A DNA stretch of 6,225 nucleotides from positions 1 through 6,225 of the forward strand of contig CAJGCF010000075.1 in assembly GCA_904501865.1 (NCBI GenBank). The letters are read 5' to 3'. The DNA is from an uncultured Clostridia bacterium (lineage in GTDB: Bacteria > Bacillota > Clostridia > Oscillospirales > CAG-272). Shown here piece after piece: positions 5,394 through 6,225 of this stretch. The first letter of the stretch is position 1. Each line of letters begins with the position of its first letter. The notes under the pieces are model-generated. The model worked only from the letters and a program-made list of their open reading frames with translations. It was not told the origin of the DNA and did no database searches. Made by a program: the position numbers and the translations under genes.

Positions 5394-5738
5394 ATGGGAA
5401 TTTTTAAGAAAATAATAGAGAGGGCGACCAAGAGCAAAAATCCCGACAGTAAGCGCTACAAATGGGATATGGCGCGTCAGATATGCGGTCATCACGTAAA
5501 GTACGTGACCGAGGAGATAAACGGCACTCACGAGGTCATAGGACGCTCGGGCGGGCTCAATATCAAGGACGATGAGCTGTTGGTTTTCGCCTCTGCGGAC
5601 GTGCTTATGCGTTGTAAAATAGCCGAGATGCAGGCGTGGGAGCTTCTTTCAAAGGACGGAGTGGTCATAACCGCGCCGGACCTTGAGCACGACGGTAAGG
5701 TGCGCACTGTCATTGTTCATTACGTTTACTACAGATAA
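5394..5738 (+). CDS. Conserved-looking hypothetical protein, 114 residues
   Basis: I do not recognise this protein with confidence. It starts with a basic stretch (MGIFKKIIERATKSK), then RYKWDMARQICGHHVKYV (21-38), then what looks like a mainly beta domain: GTHEVIGRSGGLNIKDDELLVF (44-65), a middle helix ADVLMRCKIAEMQAWELLS (68-86), and GVVITAPDLEHDGKVRTVIVHYVYYR (89-114) ending in aromatic residues. There is no signal peptide or membrane helix. It has one Cys (31) with a His pair next to it (33-34) and a second Cys (74), too little to call a metal site. Codon use matches the neighbours, and it sits 19 bp after the methyltransferase gene and 20 bp before hisS with a strong RBS, so it is surely translated. 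The position in a run of housekeeping genes suggests a vertically inherited protein, not a transferred one. Function unknown. Confidence 0.8.
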   Translation: MGIFKKIIERATKSKNPDSKRYKWDMARQICGHHVKYVTEEINGTHEVIGRSGGLNIKDDELLVFASADVLMRCKIAEMQAWELLSKDGVVITAPDLEHDGKVRTVIVHYVYYR

Positions 5739-5745
5739 CCAAAAC

Positions 5746-5750
5746 AGGAG
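5746..5750 (+). promoter_or_regulatory. Ribosome binding site of hisS
   Basis: AGGAG lies 8 bases before ATG 5759. The 20-bp gap to the preceding stop leaves no room for a T-box leader, so hisS is expressed here as a later gene of the run. Confidence 0.85.
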
Positions 5751-5758
5751 AATATAAA

Positions 5759-6225
5759 ATGTTTATTAAAGAGACGACAAAAGGAATGAGAGACATACTT
5801 CCGCGCGAGGCAGAGATACGCGAGTATCTTCTCTCCAAAATGAAGAAAACCTATGCCTCGTTTGGATTTTCACAGATAGAGACACCCTGCGTCGAGCACA
5901 TAGAAAACCTCACCAGCAAGCAGGGTGGAGACAATGAAAAGCTCATATTCAAGATACTCAAAAGAGGTGAGAAGCTCTCGGATGCGGCAGAGGGACTTAA
6001 CGTCGACGAGCTCGTTGATTCGGGTCTCCGTTACGACCTCACCGTTCCGCTTTCGAGATATTATTCAAATAACGCGGCAAATCTCTCCTTGCCATTCAAG
6101 GCAATGCAGATAGGCCCTGTATGGCGCGCGGACAGACCTCAGAAGGGAAGATTTAGACAGTTCGTTCAGTGCGACATAGATATACTTGGCGACGCGTCAA
6201 ATTCTGCCGAGATAGAGCTTATCAC
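5759..6225 (+). CDS. hisS: Histidyl-tRNA synthetase, N-terminal part (runs off the right edge)
   Basis: The frame is open from ATG 5759 to the window end, giving 155 complete codons of a protein that is usually 420-460 residues. It charges tRNA-His with histidine and is a class II synthetase. The family opening KGMRDILPRE (8-17) is followed by the ETP of motif 1 (41-43). The active-site strand reads GLRYDLTVPLSRY (89-101), where D93 takes the place of the glutamate in the LRPEGT of E. coli HisRS. Motif 2 is WRADRPQKGRFRQFVQCDID (122-141). The RYDLT and QCDID forms and the insertion LIFKILKRGEKLSDAAEGLN (62-81) resemble the variant seen in Bacteroidetes and, in part, eukaryotes, not the E. coli type. 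The intact motif 2 favours HisRS over the HisZ regulatory paralogue, but the deciding C-terminal motifs are outside the window. Confidence 0.92.
   Translation, partial: MFIKETTKGMRDILPREAEIREYLLSKMKKTYASFGFSQIETPCVEHIENLTSKQGGDNEKLIFKILKRGEKLSDAAEGLNVDELVDSGLRYDLTVPLSRYYSNNAANLSLPFKAMQIGPVWRADRPQKGRFRQFVQCDIDILGDASNSAEIELI

Noticed and set aside
4487..5437. Long minus-strand open frame of 316 residues
   Set aside because: Same effect opposite the methyltransferase gene, which avoids TTA, CTA and TCA codons in this part; no motif and no RBS support.
5739..5758. T-box leader before hisS
   Set aside because: Only 20 bp separate the preceding stop from the hisS start, too short for any riboswitch.
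5925..6113. 62-residue plus-strand frame inside hisS
   Set aside because: It is out of frame within the clearly conserved HisRS coding region.

Overview
This window looks like chromosomal DNA of a Gram-positive, low-to-mid G+C member of the Bacillota, most likely a clostridium-like anaerobe. The support is SigmaA-type promoters with AT-rich upstream tracts, strong AGGAG-type ribosome binding sites, and the gene set YqeG, PlsY, DUF3006 and M24B peptidase. Codon use is rich in ATA (Ile) and AGA/AGG (Arg) and poor in TTA/CTA/TCA. No genus can be named from the sequence alone. There is no sign of a mobile element, CRISPR array or defence locus. It reads as a housekeeping region with an unusual gene order.

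Left part (1-306, minus strand): three tRNA genes read leftward in the order Gly(TCC), Arg(TCT), His(GTG). The His gene is cut by the window edge just before its last acceptor bases. A long hairpin followed by six T residues, a credible intrinsic terminator, lies between tRNA-Gly and the Arg/His pair, which is an odd place for it.

Divergent control region (307-602): this stretch has no gene. It holds a near-consensus promoter firing left into the tRNAs (TTGACA, 17 bp, TATGAT). Four T-tracts spaced at about one helical turn lie directly upstream of that promoter. A second near-consensus promoter (TTGATA, 17 bp, TATAAT) fires right into the protein genes.

Right part (603-6225, plus strand): eight genes run in one direction with gaps of -4 to +32 bp and no visible internal terminator, so they probably form one transcription unit. 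In order they are a YqeG-type HAD phosphatase, an endonuclease IV-like TIM-barrel protein, an M24B (Xaa-Pro type) metallopeptidase, a small DUF3006 protein, PlsY acyltransferase with an extra N-terminus, a class I SAM-dependent methyltransferase of the METTL25/GSTCD-like type, an unrecognised 114-residue protein, and the first 155 codons of histidyl-tRNA synthetase. The functions are mixed (nucleic-acid upkeep, peptide turnover, phospholipid synthesis, translation) and do not form a single pathway. Three translated genes need their start moved downstream from the longest possible frame, and in each case an internal ATG with its own ribosome binding site is the better start.

I did not find a clear new biological system. 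The best leads are the terminator inside the tRNA cluster, the helically phased A/T-tracts, the endonuclease IV-like protein with a changed zinc ligand, the N-terminal extension on PlsY, and the unknown 114-residue protein between the methyltransferase and hisS.
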